Origin: Pseudonocardia acidicola
Lineage (GTDB): Bacteria > Actinomycetota > Actinomycetes > Mycobacteriales > Pseudonocardiaceae
Direction of reading: 5' to 3'
Assembly: GCF_012911935.1 (NCBI RefSeq)
Contig: NZ_JAAXLA010000022.1
Location: forward strand, 28,173-92,172
Length of the DNA: 64,000 nucleotides
The translations under genes were made by a program, and so were the position numbers. Shown one piece after another: positions 42,439 through 51,159 of this stretch (the first letter of the stretch is position 1; each line of letters begins with the position of its first letter). The notes below the pieces were generated by a model. It did no database searches, had not been told where the DNA came from, and worked only from the letters and a program-made list of their open reading frames with translations.

Positions 42439-42831
42439 TCACCAGTGCTCGACGAGGGCCTTCCCGACCGGACCTGCGAGCACCGGCCCTTCCGACTCCG
42501 GCAGGAACCGCTCGTCCGCCGACCCGTGATGGAACACGGCGTAGGTGAAGCCGGCCCTGTCGCGCAAGCGCACGATGCCGGTATCGGCGCGGGTGCCGGT
42601 GAGGAAGCCGGTCCTGTGCGCCACCGTGATCTCCGGGGCGCGTCCCAGGTCGAGGGCGTAGGGCTGCACGCGCAGATGCCTCGGCACCTGGTCGAGGTGC
42701 TGCTGCCCGGCGAGCACGGCCTCGACTCCCCCAGCCGCCAGGTCGTGCGCCGCCACACCGAGGGTCCCGGTGTGACGGGCGGCGAGTCCGGCGAGCACGA
42801 CCGGGAGGGCGGCATCGGGGTCGCCGGTCAT
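42439..42831 (-). pseudogene. Class A beta-lactamase-fold serine hydrolase with its catalytic middle deleted
   Basis: ATG 42831 has AAAGG at good spacing, and the 130-aa frame is open. The first 35 residues (LAARHTGTLGVAAHDLAAGG) match the N-terminal strand of beta-lactamase-like hydrolases. The rest (AGQQHLDQVPRHLRVQPYAL, then HRTGFLTGTRADTGIVRLRD, HHGSADERFLPESEGPVLAG) matches the C-terminal third. The block between them, which holds the SxxK nucleophile and SDN loop, is missing in frame. The KTG triad is changed to RTG. It cannot be catalytic. The intact enzyme would be about 270 aa. Neighbouring D-amino-acid genes suggest it once was a D-aminopeptidase- or lactamase-like partner. Confidence 0.75.
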
Positions 42832-43009
42832 GACGGAAGCCTTTCGCTGTGGTCGGCCACCTGGACGCCGCCGTGTCGGACGCCGTCGCCGGTGTCGTGG
42901 CTGACCCAACGTATGCGTCGCCGTGACCACGCCCTATGTCGTCGGCAACGAGGTTCACCTCTGGTTCTTGTCCAGCTGAACGAAGGAAGCCGGCCAGATC
43001 GTGGTCACG

Positions 43010-43399
43010 ATGGCCAGACTCCGGCGGCACGCCCGAGAAGGGAACCGGCACATCGAGGAGCAGATGACCCTGGCCCCCGCGCGCAGGGAGATGACCGAGG
43101 CCTACGAGCGCACCCTGACACCCGGCGGCGGTCTCATCCCGACCTCCGGCCCGGTCCCGGGCCTGCAGGAGATCGAGGCGCCCGGCCCCGCCGGCACCGT
43201 GCCGATGCGGGTGATCCCGCCCGAAGGGCAGCCCCGGGGGGTCTATCTGCACTTCCATGGAGGCGGGTTCGCGATGGGGGCGGCTCACCATCACGACGTG
43301 GCCGGCTCGCACGGCTTCAACTACGTCCCCACCGAGCTCGGCCGGAAGGCGTGCCGCCGCGTCAACGACGTCATCAGCGAGCGTTGCGCGGCGGCGTGA
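43010..43399 (+). pseudogene. Alpha/beta-hydrolase (HSL/BD-FAE type) with internal in-frame deletion
   Basis: The first part ends in VYLHFHGGGFAMGAAHHHD, the oxyanion-hole HGGG segment of alpha/beta-hydrolase_3 esterases. It is joined directly to HGFNYVPTELGRKACRRVND, the C-terminal segment carrying the catalytic His. About 180 residues, including the GxSxG nucleophile and the Asp, are missing, and the reading frame is kept. The product would be about 129 aa (or 132 aa from GTG 43001). It lies alone on the plus strand between two minus-strand operons and shows the same kind of deletion as its neighbour at 42439. Confidence 0.72.
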
Positions 43400-43405
43400 C
43401 GCCCG

Positions 43406-44878
43406 TCAGGCCGCCCGCACGGGCCGTCCCGGCAGCACCTCGGTGCGCAGCTCACCGTCGCGGACGATGAATTCGCCACCGACGAGGACGTGCTGGAAGC
43501 CCACCGACGGGCGGGTGGTCGCGGCATAGGTCGCCCGGTCGGAGACCACCGTGGGATCGAAGACCGTGATGTCGGCGTCGCAACCGGGCTGGAGACGGCC
43601 CTTGCGCCGCATCGCGGGCGCGGCGGTCTCCACGACCTGCGCCGGCACGAGGCTGCATCGGCGGATCGCCTCGGTCAGGCTGAGCTGCCCCTGCTCCCGC
43701 ACCAGCACGCGGAAGGTCCGCCCGAAGGTTCCGGAAGTGCGCGGGTGGCTGACGACGTCGGCGGGCAGCGGCCACAGCATCGGGTCGCGCGGCGTGGTGC
43801 GCCACAGCGGCGAGATGCCGTCGCTCGCCACCGCGGCGTCGGGGAAGGTCATGGCCCGCTGGACGAACTGGAACTGCTCGGGGTCGTCCTCGTCGAAGAA
43901 GTGGACGAAGGCGAGCCCGCCCGGGTCCTGCTGGCGCACCCGGTTCAGTTCCTGCGCGTCGGTCATGCGCCTGCCGGTGGCCAGATAGCCGATCGAGTGC
44001 GGGGTCAGGCCGCGGCGGTACAGCAGCTCGGGAGCGAGGAAGGCCGCGCCGATCCCGGTCATCCCGGCCCCGTACGGGTAGGCCTCGGTGGTGACCCGCG
44101 ACCCTTCCCGCCGCACCCGCTCCACCAGCTGCTGCACCCGGTCCACCTGCCGCAGCGAGGTGCTGTTCAGGTGGCAGTAGTGCATGTGCGCGCCGGTCTC
44201 CCCGGCCGCCCGGATGATCTCCTCGGCCCCGTCGATCGGGGTGTCCGGGTCCAGTTCGACCAGCTCTCGGGCATGGGTGTAGGTCGGCAGGCCGTGGCGC
44301 GCGGCCAGCGCGGCGACGGAAAGGTACTCGCCCGGGTCGACCCGGGGCGCGTAACCGACGACGATGCCGATGCCGAGCGCGCCCTGCGCCAGGTCGGCCT
44401 CCAGGTGCCCGAGGATGCGGTCGACGTCCGGCTGCGCGGCGGCACGCTGCCACTGCGGGTGCGCGATATGGGTGAAGAACGCCTCCAGGTCACCGGTGGC
44501 AGGGGCGCCGGCGAGCACGTGCATGCGGGCGACGGCCCAGGACGTGGCGAAACCGAAGTTGACCGGGCGGCCCTCCGCCTGGGCCCGGCGGTAGGCGGGC
44601 TCGACCGGGAAGACCCCGGCTTCCAGCTCGAGGGCCGTGGTGACGCCGTCGAGGGCCTGGAGGCGCTGCCCGGCGACGTCGTGGCAGTGGCTGTGCAGGT
44701 CGATGAAGCCGGGACTGACCACCAGCCCTGGCACCTCCACCGTGGTCGTCCCCGTGATCGGCCGCTCGGTGATCGCCTGGACCGTCCCGTCCGAGATGCC
44801 GACGTTGCGCACGGCGTCCAACCCGGACTCCGGGTCGATCACCCGGCCGCCGATCAGAACAAGGTCGTAGCTGGTCAT
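43406..44878 (-). CDS. N-acyl-D-amino-acid deacylase (D-aminoacylase) family amidohydrolase
   Basis: 490 aa from ATG 44878, overlapping the MFS stop by ATGA. The metal motif FIDLHSHCHDVAGQRLQALD replaces the usual HTHxD by HSHCHD, followed by GVTTALELEAGVFPVE. Later parts are YTHARELVELDPDTPIDGAE, HYCHLNSTSLRQVDRVQQL and FPDAAVASDGISPLW with the catalytic Asp in SDG. Family enzymes release free D-amino acids from N-acyl-D-amino acids in the cytoplasm. The adjacent transporter could bring in the acylated substrate, and the GNAT-racemase-M20 operon could then convert the D-amino acid. The exact acyl group and side chain cannot be read from sequence. Confidence 0.85.
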   Translation of the reverse strand: MTSYDLVLIGGRVIDPESGLDAVRNVGISDGTVQAITERPITGTTTVEVPGLVVSPGFIDLHSHCHDVAGQRLQALDGVTTALELEAGVFPVEPAYRRAQAEGRPVNFGFATSWAVARMHVLAGAPATGDLEAFFTHIAHPQWQRAAAQPDVDRILGHLEADLAQGALGIGIVVGYAPRVDPGEYLSVAALAARHGLPTYTHARELVELDPDTPIDGAEEIIRAAGETGAHMHYCHLNSTSLRQVDRVQQLVERVRREGSRVTTEAYPYGAGMTGIGAAFLAPELLYRRGLTPHSIGYLATGRRMTDAQELNRVRQQDPGGLAFVHFFDEDDPEQFQFVQRAMTFPDAAVASDGISPLWRTTPRDPMLWPLPADVVSHPRTSGTFGRTFRVLVREQGQLSLTEAIRRCSLVPAQVVETAAPAMRRKGRLQPGCDADITVFDPTVVSDRATYAATTRPSVGFQHVLVGGEFIVRDGELRTEVLPGRPVRAA

Positions 44879-46179
44879 GCGTGCTCCTTCTGGCCGGGCT
44901 GGGTTGCCATGGCGAACTCGGACGGACGCTGGGGCACGAAGATCGCGATCAGCGCGGCCGCCACGGTCGAGACGATGAGGAAGCCGAATGCGGCCGTGTA
45001 GGAGAACCGGTCCACGAGGAAGCCCATGACCACCGGGGCCAGCACCCCGGCCAACTGGCCACCCACGTTCACCACTCCCATTCCCGAGGCGACCACCGCC
45101 GTCGGCAACGCACGGATCGGCATGCCCAGGACGCACATGAACGACAGGCCGGCGATACCCATCGCCAGCGTCTGGTACAGAGTGAACTCGGCGGTCGTTC
45201 CCGCGCGCAGCATCAGCACCAGCATCACGGCGGCGGCGGCGAGCACCGGAATCGCGAAGACGCGGGCGCGCTGGGAGAAGTAGCGGTCGAACAGCCAGCC
45301 GCCGAGAAAGACGCACACGCTCATCACCAGGAACGGGATCGCGGCCAACACCCCGGTCTGCACCAGCGAGATGCCGCGCTCCTCGAGCAGATAGCTCGGG
45401 ATCCAGGTGATCATGCCGTAGCTCAGCATGTTCGTCGCGCAGAACAGCGCCGCGAACTTCCACACCGCGCCCGTACGCAGAACCGCCCGCAGCGAGGCCG
45501 CGCCGGAGGGCGCCGGCCCGGCCTCGGTGTCCGGCCCGTCGGCCTCGTCGACGGTCAGCCGGCGCGGGAGGGGCCGCGGCAGCAGTGTCCAGAGCAGAAC
45601 AGCGATCAGGACACCGCCGAGAGCGACGATCCAGAATGTGTGCCGCCAGCCGAACACCATCAGTACCGGGGCGACGACGAGAGGCCCGAGCCCGGCTCCG
45701 AGGAAGTTGGACGAGAGCATCAGCCCGGTCGCCGTCGCCCGCCGGTCGGGGGTGGTGCGCTCCGAGATCGCCTTGAACGACGCGCCCGGGAACAGCGCCT
45801 GCCCGATGCCGAACAGCGCCCGGACCACCAGCAGCGCGACGAAGCCCCGGACCACCCCGCTCAGGGCGGTGAAGACCGACCACGACAGCAGCGAGGCCAG
45901 GAGCAACCGGCGGGAGCCGAACCTGTCGGCCAGGTATCCCCCGGGGATCTGGAACACCAGGTAGACCAGCGAGAAGATCGTGATCAGCCAGCCCTGCTCG
46001 GTCTTGCCGAGGGCGAACTCCGCGCCGATGAACGGAAGCGCCATCGCGATCATGACGCGGTCGATGTAGTCGATGACGTAGATGCCCATGAGCAGCCCCA
46101 CGGTGACCACCGATGTGCGGCGTACGCGGGAGGGCGTCCACTGTGACCGTGCGACGGGGTCGAGCCCGATCAGCCCCAT
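44875..46179 (-). CDS. MFS transporter, anion:cation symporter-like
   Basis: 434 aa from ATG 46179 with GGAGG four nucleotides upstream; the frame stays open to 46350, but the extra residues precede the family start. Twelve helices are visible. VIDYIDRVMIAMALPFIGAE in TM1, GYLADRFGSRRLLLASLLSW (motif A) and RALFGIGQALFPGASFKAIS are typical of the ACS subfamily, which imports organic anions such as sugar acids, phthalate or carboxylates with protons. Co-translation with the D-aminoacylase points to uptake of an N-acyl amino acid, an anionic substrate. A promoter and an overlapping operator lie about 180 bp upstream. Confidence 0.86.
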   Translation of the reverse strand: MGLIGLDPVARSQWTPSRVRRTSVVTVGLLMGIYVIDYIDRVMIAMALPFIGAEFALGKTEQGWLITIFSLVYLVFQIPGGYLADRFGSRRLLLASLLSWSVFTALSGVVRGFVALLVVRALFGIGQALFPGASFKAISERTTPDRRATATGLMLSSNFLGAGLGPLVVAPVLMVFGWRHTFWIVALGGVLIAVLLWTLLPRPLPRRLTVDEADGPDTEAGPAPSGAASLRAVLRTGAVWKFAALFCATNMLSYGMITWIPSYLLEERGISLVQTGVLAAIPFLVMSVCVFLGGWLFDRYFSQRARVFAIPVLAAAAVMLVLMLRAGTTAEFTLYQTLAMGIAGLSFMCVLGMPIRALPTAVVASGMGVVNVGGQLAGVLAPVVMGFLVDRFSYTAAFGFLIVSTVAAALIAIFVPQRPSEFAMATQPGQKEHA

Positions 46180-46353
46180 GCGGCCTCCATTGTTCCGGAT
46201 GTCCGCAGATTGTTGGCTGCCGACCGAGACGTCGGCTTCGTCGATCCCCACGAAGTGTCGCGCTCTGTCTTGGCGGATCGGACGACCGCCGACGAGCCAG
46301 GCCAACGCCTCCCGGAGGCCCTCGCGCACGCGGTCGGCCAGCACAGCCACGTT

Positions 46354-46370
46354 GTCAACGTAACGTTGAC
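46354..46370. promoter_or_regulatory. Perfect 17-bp palindrome, operator of the transporter-deacylase operon
   Basis: GTCAACGT-A-ACGTTGAC is perfectly symmetric. It covers the -10 element of the minus-strand promoter at 46357-46385, so a repressor bound here would block transcription. FadR/GntR-type and related regulators bind sites of this size. The cognate regulator is not next to it. Confidence 0.65.
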
Positions 46371-46385
46371 CAATAGAAGCGTCAA
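46357..46385 (-). promoter_or_regulatory. Promoter of the MFS-D-aminoacylase operon
   Basis: On the minus strand TTGACG (46385-46380) is followed after exactly 17 bp by TACGTT (46362-46357). This gives a sigma70-like promoter reading toward the MFS gene, with a long leader of about 175 nt. Confidence 0.5.
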
Positions 46386-46497
46386 TGTATCAACGACACA
46401 AGGGCGTCCGGCCATGGGCGATGCCGACGAACCTCTTCGCCGGGGCCGGAGCCGCCGCCGCGGTGGACCAGGACTTCGTGAAGACACGGCGCTGACG

Positions 46498-46538
46498 CCG
46501 GGACCCGGCGCGCCGGCGATCGGCTCGCCGGGTCCCGG
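46498..46538 (-). terminator. Terminator of the acyl-CoA operon
   Basis: A perfect 13-bp stem (CCGGGACCCGGCG / CGCCGGGTCCCGG) with a 15-nt loop lies 8 bp after the stop of the amidohydrolase gene at 46546, which is the end of the operon. Confidence 0.7.
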
Positions 46539-46545
46539 GCGCCCG

Positions 46546-47427
46546 TCAGCTCAGCCCGAGCATCCGGGCGGCGTTGTCCTTGAGGATCAGCGGGCGGACC
46601 TCGTCCTTGATCTCCAGCTTCGCGAAGTCGGCGAGCCATCGGTCCGGAGTGATCACCGGGAAGTCGGAGCCGAAGAGCACCTTCCGCTTGAGCAGACTGT
46701 TCGCGGCGCGCACGAGCTGCGGCGGGAAGTACTTCGGTGACCAGCCGGACAGGTCGGTGTAGACGTTCGCCTTGTGGGTGGCGATGGAGATGGCCTCGTC
46801 CTGCCAGGGCACCGACGGATGCGCGAGCACGATCGTCAGATGCGGGAAGTCGGCGGCCACGTCGTCGAGCAGCATCGGGTTGGAGTACCGCAGCTTGATC
46901 CCGCGCCCGCCGGGCAGCCCGGCGCCGATGCCGGTCTGCCCGGTGTGGAACAGCGCGGGCACCCTGAGCTCCTGCAGCGCCTCGTAGAGCGGGTAGAAGC
47001 GCATGTCGTTCGGTTCGAACGCCTGCAGGCTGGGGTGGAACTTGAACCCGCGCACCCCGTGGTCGGTGACCAGCCGGCGGGCGCGGGCGACGGCGGCCTT
47101 GCCGGCGTGCGGGTCGACCGAGCCGAACGGGATGAGCACGTCGGGATGCGCGGCGGCGGCGTCGGCGATCTCCTCGCTGGACAGCGCGGGATGCCCGGTG
47201 CCGGCCGGTGCGTCGACGGTGAACACCACGGCGGCCATGTTCCGCTCGCGGTAGTGCGCGGCGATCGCCTCGACGGTCGGGGTGCGGTCCTGGTCGGCGT
47301 GGAAGTACTTCGCCGAGGCGTCGATCAGTTCCTGGTCGAGCGAGAGGCAGCCGTGGGCGTCCTGCTCGACGTGCACGTGCACGTCGATGGCGTCGAGCGC
47401 AGCGAGATCGAGGGCCGGGAGATCCAT
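46546..47427 (-). CDS. TIM-barrel amidohydrolase (ACMSD/amidohydrolase_2 type)
   Basis: 293 aa from ATG 47427, preceded by GAGGAAGG. The metal site begins DVHVHVEQD (HxH), followed by FKFHPSLQAFEPNDMRFYPL, LFHTGQTGIGAG, IVLAHPSVPWQDEA and VLFGSDFPVITPDRWL with the catalytic Asp in GSD. Proteins of this group are metal-dependent hydrolases or non-oxidative decarboxylases. In the Rhodococcus hydroxycinnamate cluster a similar amidohydrolase (CouO) belongs to the beta-oxidation-like pathway. Here it is the last gene, 11 bp after the hydroxyacyl dehydrogenase, and is followed by a terminator. Substrate unproven. Confidence 0.8.
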   Translation of the reverse strand: MDLPALDLAALDAIDVHVHVEQDAHGCLSLDQELIDASAKYFHADQDRTPTVEAIAAHYRERNMAAVVFTVDAPAGTGHPALSSEEIADAAAAHPDVLIPFGSVDPHAGKAAVARARRLVTDHGVRGFKFHPSLQAFEPNDMRFYPLYEALQELRVPALFHTGQTGIGAGLPGGRGIKLRYSNPMLLDDVAADFPHLTIVLAHPSVPWQDEAISIATHKANVYTDLSGWSPKYFPPQLVRAANSLLKRKVLFGSDFPVITPDRWLADFAKLEIKDEVRPLILKDNAARMLGLS

Positions 47428-47438
47428 GTGGGCCTTCC

Positions 47439-48374
47439 TCAGGGGAGTTCGGTGCGGGCCTTGGCGGCGAGCAGGGCGGTCAGGACGGCGTCGCGGTGGG
47501 CGACGAGCTCGGCCCGGTCGATCCCGGCGAGCTCCTCGTCGACCCCCGCCACCAGCGTCTCGACGAGCTCTCGCGTGAGCGTGACCTGGCCGAGATCGCG
47601 CCACCACGCCTCGGTGGGCGGGCCGAGGTGCTCGAGGACGTGGGCGATGCCGCCGGGGCCGCCGGACAGGTGCTGGGTGAGGAACGGCCCGAGCACCGCC
47701 CACCGCAGCCCGGGGCCGTGGGTGATCGCGGTGTCGATGTCGGCCACCGTGGCGACGCCGCGTTCCACCAGCGAGTAGGCCTCCTGCCACAGGGCGGCCT
47801 GCAGCCGGTTCGCGACGTGCCCGGGCAGCTCCTGGCGCAGCCGGATCGGCCGCTTGCCGACTCCCGCGTAGAACGCCATTGCGGTCTCGACCGTCTTCTC
47901 CGCGGTCTTCTCCCCCGGCACCACCTCGACCAGGGGGATCAGGTGCGGCGGGTTGAACGGGTGCCCGATGACGACCCGCTCCGGATGCTCCGGGCAGCCG
48001 CGCGCGATCACGCTGGGAAGCAGCCCGGACGAGCTCGACGCCAGCACCACCTCGGGCCTGGCCGCGGTGTCGAGCACCGCGAACAGCGCGTCCTTGACCT
48101 CTTCGCGCTCCGGGCCGTTCTCCTGCACGAAGTCGGCGTCCGCGACGGCCTCGGCCGCGTCCGCGGTGAACGTGAGCCGGTCCGGCGACGCGCCGTCGAT
48201 CGGCGCGAGCGTCGGCCAGATCGCCGCGACGTCGGCGCGCAGCCGTGCCTCGGCTCCCGGCGCCGGGTCGCTCGCGACCACGTCGAGGCCGTGCGCCAGG
48301 AAGTGCGCCGCCCAACTGGCCCCGATGACCCCGGTGCCGATGACGGCGACCCGGCGGATCCCGGCGGCGCTCAC
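47439..48374 (-). CDS. 3-hydroxyacyl-CoA dehydrogenase family protein, L-carnitine dehydrogenase-like
   Basis: 311 aa. The NAD-binding start VAVIGTGVIGASWAAHFLAH with SWAAHFLAHG, DFVQENGPEREEVK, ASSSSGLLPSVIARGC and VIGHPFNPPHLIPLVEVVPG is the pattern of bacterial carnitine 3-dehydrogenases within the hydroxyacyl-CoA dehydrogenase family. The His of GHPFNPP and the Asn of HVANRLQAALWQEA complete the catalytic set. Lambda-crystallin-type relatives accept hydroxyacyl or hydroxy acid substrates, so in this operon oxidation of a 3-hydroxyacyl-CoA is as likely as carnitine. The GTG start overlaps the previous stop by 4 nt. Confidence 0.82.
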   Translation of the reverse strand: MSAAGIRRVAVIGTGVIGASWAAHFLAHGLDVVASDPAPGAEARLRADVAAIWPTLAPIDGASPDRLTFTADAAEAVADADFVQENGPEREEVKDALFAVLDTAARPEVVLASSSSGLLPSVIARGCPEHPERVVIGHPFNPPHLIPLVEVVPGEKTAEKTVETAMAFYAGVGKRPIRLRQELPGHVANRLQAALWQEAYSLVERGVATVADIDTAITHGPGLRWAVLGPFLTQHLSGGPGGIAHVLEHLGPPTEAWWRDLGQVTLTRELVETLVAGVDEELAGIDRAELVAHRDAVLTALLAAKARTELP

Positions 48375-50341
48375 CGCTCACCCCGGGCAGCGGCGAGCTC
48401 GACGAACGGATCGAGCGCCGCCGGGTCGGCCAGCACGTCGCGGCTGGCGACGTCGTCGAGCGCCGCCCCGAGCAGGATCCGCTTGGCCGGCAGCTCCAGC
48501 TTCTTGCCCGTCCGGTTGCGCGGCACCACCGGCACCGCCGCGATCCCGTCGGGAACGTGCCGGGGCGACAGCTCCGTGCGCAGCGCGGTGCTGATCCGGC
48601 GGCACAGCGCATCGTCGAGCTCGGCCGGCTCGCGCAGCTGGACGTAGAGCAGCAGTTCCCCGTTGCCCCCCGCCGGGTCCTCGAGATGCACCACCAGGCT
48701 GTCGGCGACCTCCGGCAGCTCCTCCACGACCCGGTAGAACTCGGCGGTGCCGAGCCGGACGCCACCGCGGTTGAGCGTGGCGTCGGACCGCCCCGCGATC
48801 ACCGCGCTGCCGGCCGCGGAGAACCGCACCCAGTCGCCGTGCCGCCACACGCCCGGGTACAGGTCGAAGTAGGCGTCGCGGTAGCGCGTCCCGTCGCCGT
48901 CCCCCCAGAAGCCCACCGGCATCGACGGCATCGGCGCGGTGATCACCAGCTCGCCCAGCTCGCCGACCACGGCATCTCCCCTCTCGTCGAACGCCTGCGC
49001 ATCGACCCCGAGGCAGGGCCCGGAGATCTCTCCGGCCCACACCGGCTGCAGCGGGCTGCCCTGCACGATCCCCGAGCAGACGTCGGTGCCGCCGCTGCCC
49101 ACGTTCAGCAACACGCCGGGCCCGAACTGCTCGGCCACCCACCGGTAGCCTTCCGGAGGCAGTGGGCTGCCCGCCGCACCGATCTGGCGCACCCGGGACA
49201 GGTCGAACTCCGCGGCCGGCCGCGCCCCCTCCTTGCGGCAGGCCATCAGGAACCCCGGGCTGGCGCCCATCAGCGTCGCGCCCGTCTCGGCGGCCACCCG
49301 CCACTGCCAGCGCAGGTCGGGGTGCAGCGGATTGCCGTCGATCATCACGATCGACGCCCGCACCAGCAGCCCGGACACCAGCGCGTTCCACATCATCCAC
49401 GCGGTGGTGGAGAACCACAGGATCCGGTCGCCCGGACGCAGGTCCCAGCTCAGCCCGTGGTTCTTGCAGTGCTCGAGCAGGATCCCGCCGTGGCCGTGCA
49501 CGATCGCCTTGGGCTTGCCGGTCGTCCCGGAGGAGAACAGCACGCACAGCGGGTGCGCGAACGGCACCGGGTGGAACGCCAGGTCGGCAGCCTCGGCGAC
49601 CAGCTCGTCCCAGCCGACCGCGCCGGGCAGCGTGTTCTCCCCGTACGGAACATGGACGACGTGCCGCACGGTGGGCAGACCCGCCCGGATCTGCGCCACC
49701 TGCTCGCGGCGGTCGACGTCCTTGGCGCCGTAGCCGTACCCGGCCACCGCCAGCAGCACCGTCGGCTCGATCTGCCCGAAGCGATCGACGACGCTGCGGG
49801 CACCGAACTCCGGCGCGCAGCTCGCCCAGACCGCGCCCAGGCTCGCCGTGGCCAGGAACGCCACCAGCGTCTCCGGGATGTTCGGCAGGTACGCCACCAC
49901 GCGGTCGCCGCGGCCGACACCGAGCCGCTGCAGACCGGCCCGGGCGCGGGCCACCTGCTCGCGCAGCTGCCCCCAGGTCAGTTCCACCCGCTCACGGGAC
50001 TGGGAGTACGCCACCACCGCGACCCCGTCCGCGTCCTCGGGCAGCCCGACCGCGTGCTCGGCGTAGTTCAGTGTCGCCCCGGGGAACCACTCCGCGCCCG
50101 GCATCTCGCGGCGGCCCAGCACCCGCTCGGGCGGCGTCGCGAACCGCACCTCGAAGAACCCGGCGATCGCCGACCAGAACCCCTCCAGGTCGTCGACCGA
50201 CCAGCGATGCAGCGCGTCGTAGTCGTCGAAGCGCAGCCCGCGCTCGCGTTCCAGCCAGCCCAGGAACCGCCCGATCTCCGTCGTCTCCCGCGCGTCCGCG
50301 GCGACCGGCCGCAGCAGCTCGGGCGGCTGCGGCGTGCTCAC
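48371..50341 (-). CDS. Acetoacetyl-CoA synthetase-like acyl-CoA ligase
   Basis: 656 aa, full length for acetoacetate--CoA ligases. The N-terminal ACAS_N-like region (FLGWLERERGLRFDDYDALH) is followed by the ATP loop LFSSGTTGKPKAIVHGHGG, ILWFSTTAWMMWNALVSGLL, GTDVCSG, the hinge GDWVRFSAAGSAVIAGRSDA and the C-terminal catalytic Lys in RNRTGKKLELPAK. It adenylates a short keto acid and forms its CoA ester. Start GTG 50341 overlaps the crotonase stop by GTGA. A second ligase gene lies three positions upstream, so one may activate the entry substrate and this one a beta-keto acid product. Confidence 0.88.
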   Translation of the reverse strand: MSTPQPPELLRPVAADARETTEIGRFLGWLERERGLRFDDYDALHRWSVDDLEGFWSAIAGFFEVRFATPPERVLGRREMPGAEWFPGATLNYAEHAVGLPEDADGVAVVAYSQSRERVELTWGQLREQVARARAGLQRLGVGRGDRVVAYLPNIPETLVAFLATASLGAVWASCAPEFGARSVVDRFGQIEPTVLLAVAGYGYGAKDVDRREQVAQIRAGLPTVRHVVHVPYGENTLPGAVGWDELVAEAADLAFHPVPFAHPLCVLFSSGTTGKPKAIVHGHGGILLEHCKNHGLSWDLRPGDRILWFSTTAWMMWNALVSGLLVRASIVMIDGNPLHPDLRWQWRVAAETGATLMGASPGFLMACRKEGARPAAEFDLSRVRQIGAAGSPLPPEGYRWVAEQFGPGVLLNVGSGGTDVCSGIVQGSPLQPVWAGEISGPCLGVDAQAFDERGDAVVGELGELVITAPMPSMPVGFWGDGDGTRYRDAYFDLYPGVWRHGDWVRFSAAGSAVIAGRSDATLNRGGVRLGTAEFYRVVEELPEVADSLVVHLEDPAGGNGELLLYVQLREPAELDDALCRRISTALRTELSPRHVPDGIAAVPVVPRNRTGKKLELPAKRILLGAALDDVASRDVLADPAALDPFVELAAARGER

Positions 50342-51159
50342 GAGCCGTCCCTCCGCTGCACCTTCGCGCCACGCCCCTGCAGGAACGCCTGCATCCGCTC
50401 CTTGGCCTCGGCGCTGCCGGTGGCGACGGCCGCCATCAGCGACTCCATCAGATAACCCTGGGTCGGGTTGGCCTCGGCGATCCGTGGGAGCGCCTGCAGC
50501 ACCGCGAAGTTCGTGACGGCTGAGTTCGCAGCGATCTTCTTGGCCAGGTCCAGGGCGTGCGCGAACCCCTCCCCCGACCCGGTCAGGTAGTGCGACAGCC
50601 CGAGCGCCTGCCCCTCCCGGGCGTCGAGAACACGTCCGGTGAGCATCATGTCGGCCATCCAGTGGGCGCCGATGAGCCGCGGCACCCGCACCGAGGCGCC
50701 GCCGCCGACGAACAGGCCGCGCTGCCCCTCCGGCAGCGCGTAGAACGCGGTCGACTCGGCCACCCGGATATGGGTGGCTGTCGCCAGCTCCAACCCGCCG
50801 CCGATCACCGCGCCCTTGAGGACCGCGACGACCGGGATCCGGCCGCGCTCCATCCGTTCGAACGCGCGGTGCCACATCATCGAGTGCTCAAGGCCTTCGA
50901 ACGCGTCGCGCTCGGTCAGCTCGGACAGGTCCAGGCCGGCGGAGAAGTGCTCGCCCTCGGCGTCGAGCACGACGGCCTTGACCCCGGCGGGCGGGACGCT
51001 GAAGAACGCCTCGATCCCGAGCACCGTCGGATCGTCCAGCGCGTTGCGCTTCGCGGCGCGGGCCAGCCGCAGCACGGCCACCTCGCCGCGCAGCTCGACC
51101 TGCAGCGACGGCGGCAACGGGGCTCGGAGCTGGTCGCTGCCCGGGTCGTCGCCGGTCAT
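50338..51159 (-). CDS. Crotonase / enoyl-CoA hydratase family protein
   Basis: 273 aa from ATG 51159, which overlaps the ligase stop by ATGA. The CoA-binding segment LRLARAAKRNALDDPTVLGI, the oxyanion-hole FSAGLDLSELTERDAFE and VIGGGLELATATHIRVAEST with ALPEGQRGLFVGGGASVRVP are all typical. The second catalytic region has PEGQRGL in place of the usual PE-x-x-x-G-L-x-P. Members hydrate, isomerise or cleave acyl-CoA thioesters, and the feruloyl-CoA hydratase-lyase is one of them. Its place between two ligases suits a beta-oxidation-like step. Confidence 0.86.
   Translation of the reverse strand: MTGDDPGSDQLRAPLPPSLQVELRGEVAVLRLARAAKRNALDDPTVLGIEAFFSVPPAGVKAVVLDAEGEHFSAGLDLSELTERDAFEGLEHSMMWHRAFERMERGRIPVVAVLKGAVIGGGLELATATHIRVAESTAFYALPEGQRGLFVGGGASVRVPRLIGAHWMADMMLTGRVLDAREGQALGLSHYLTGSGEGFAHALDLAKKIAANSAVTNFAVLQALPRIAEANPTQGYLMESLMAAVATGSAEAKERMQAFLQGRGAKVQRRDGS

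Noticed and set aside
43406..46141. A 911-residue fusion of a transporter-like and an amidohydrolase protein
   Set aside because: The first 420 codons are the out-of-frame shadow of the real MFS gene; the deacylase starts at the ATG 44878 that overlaps the MFS stop.
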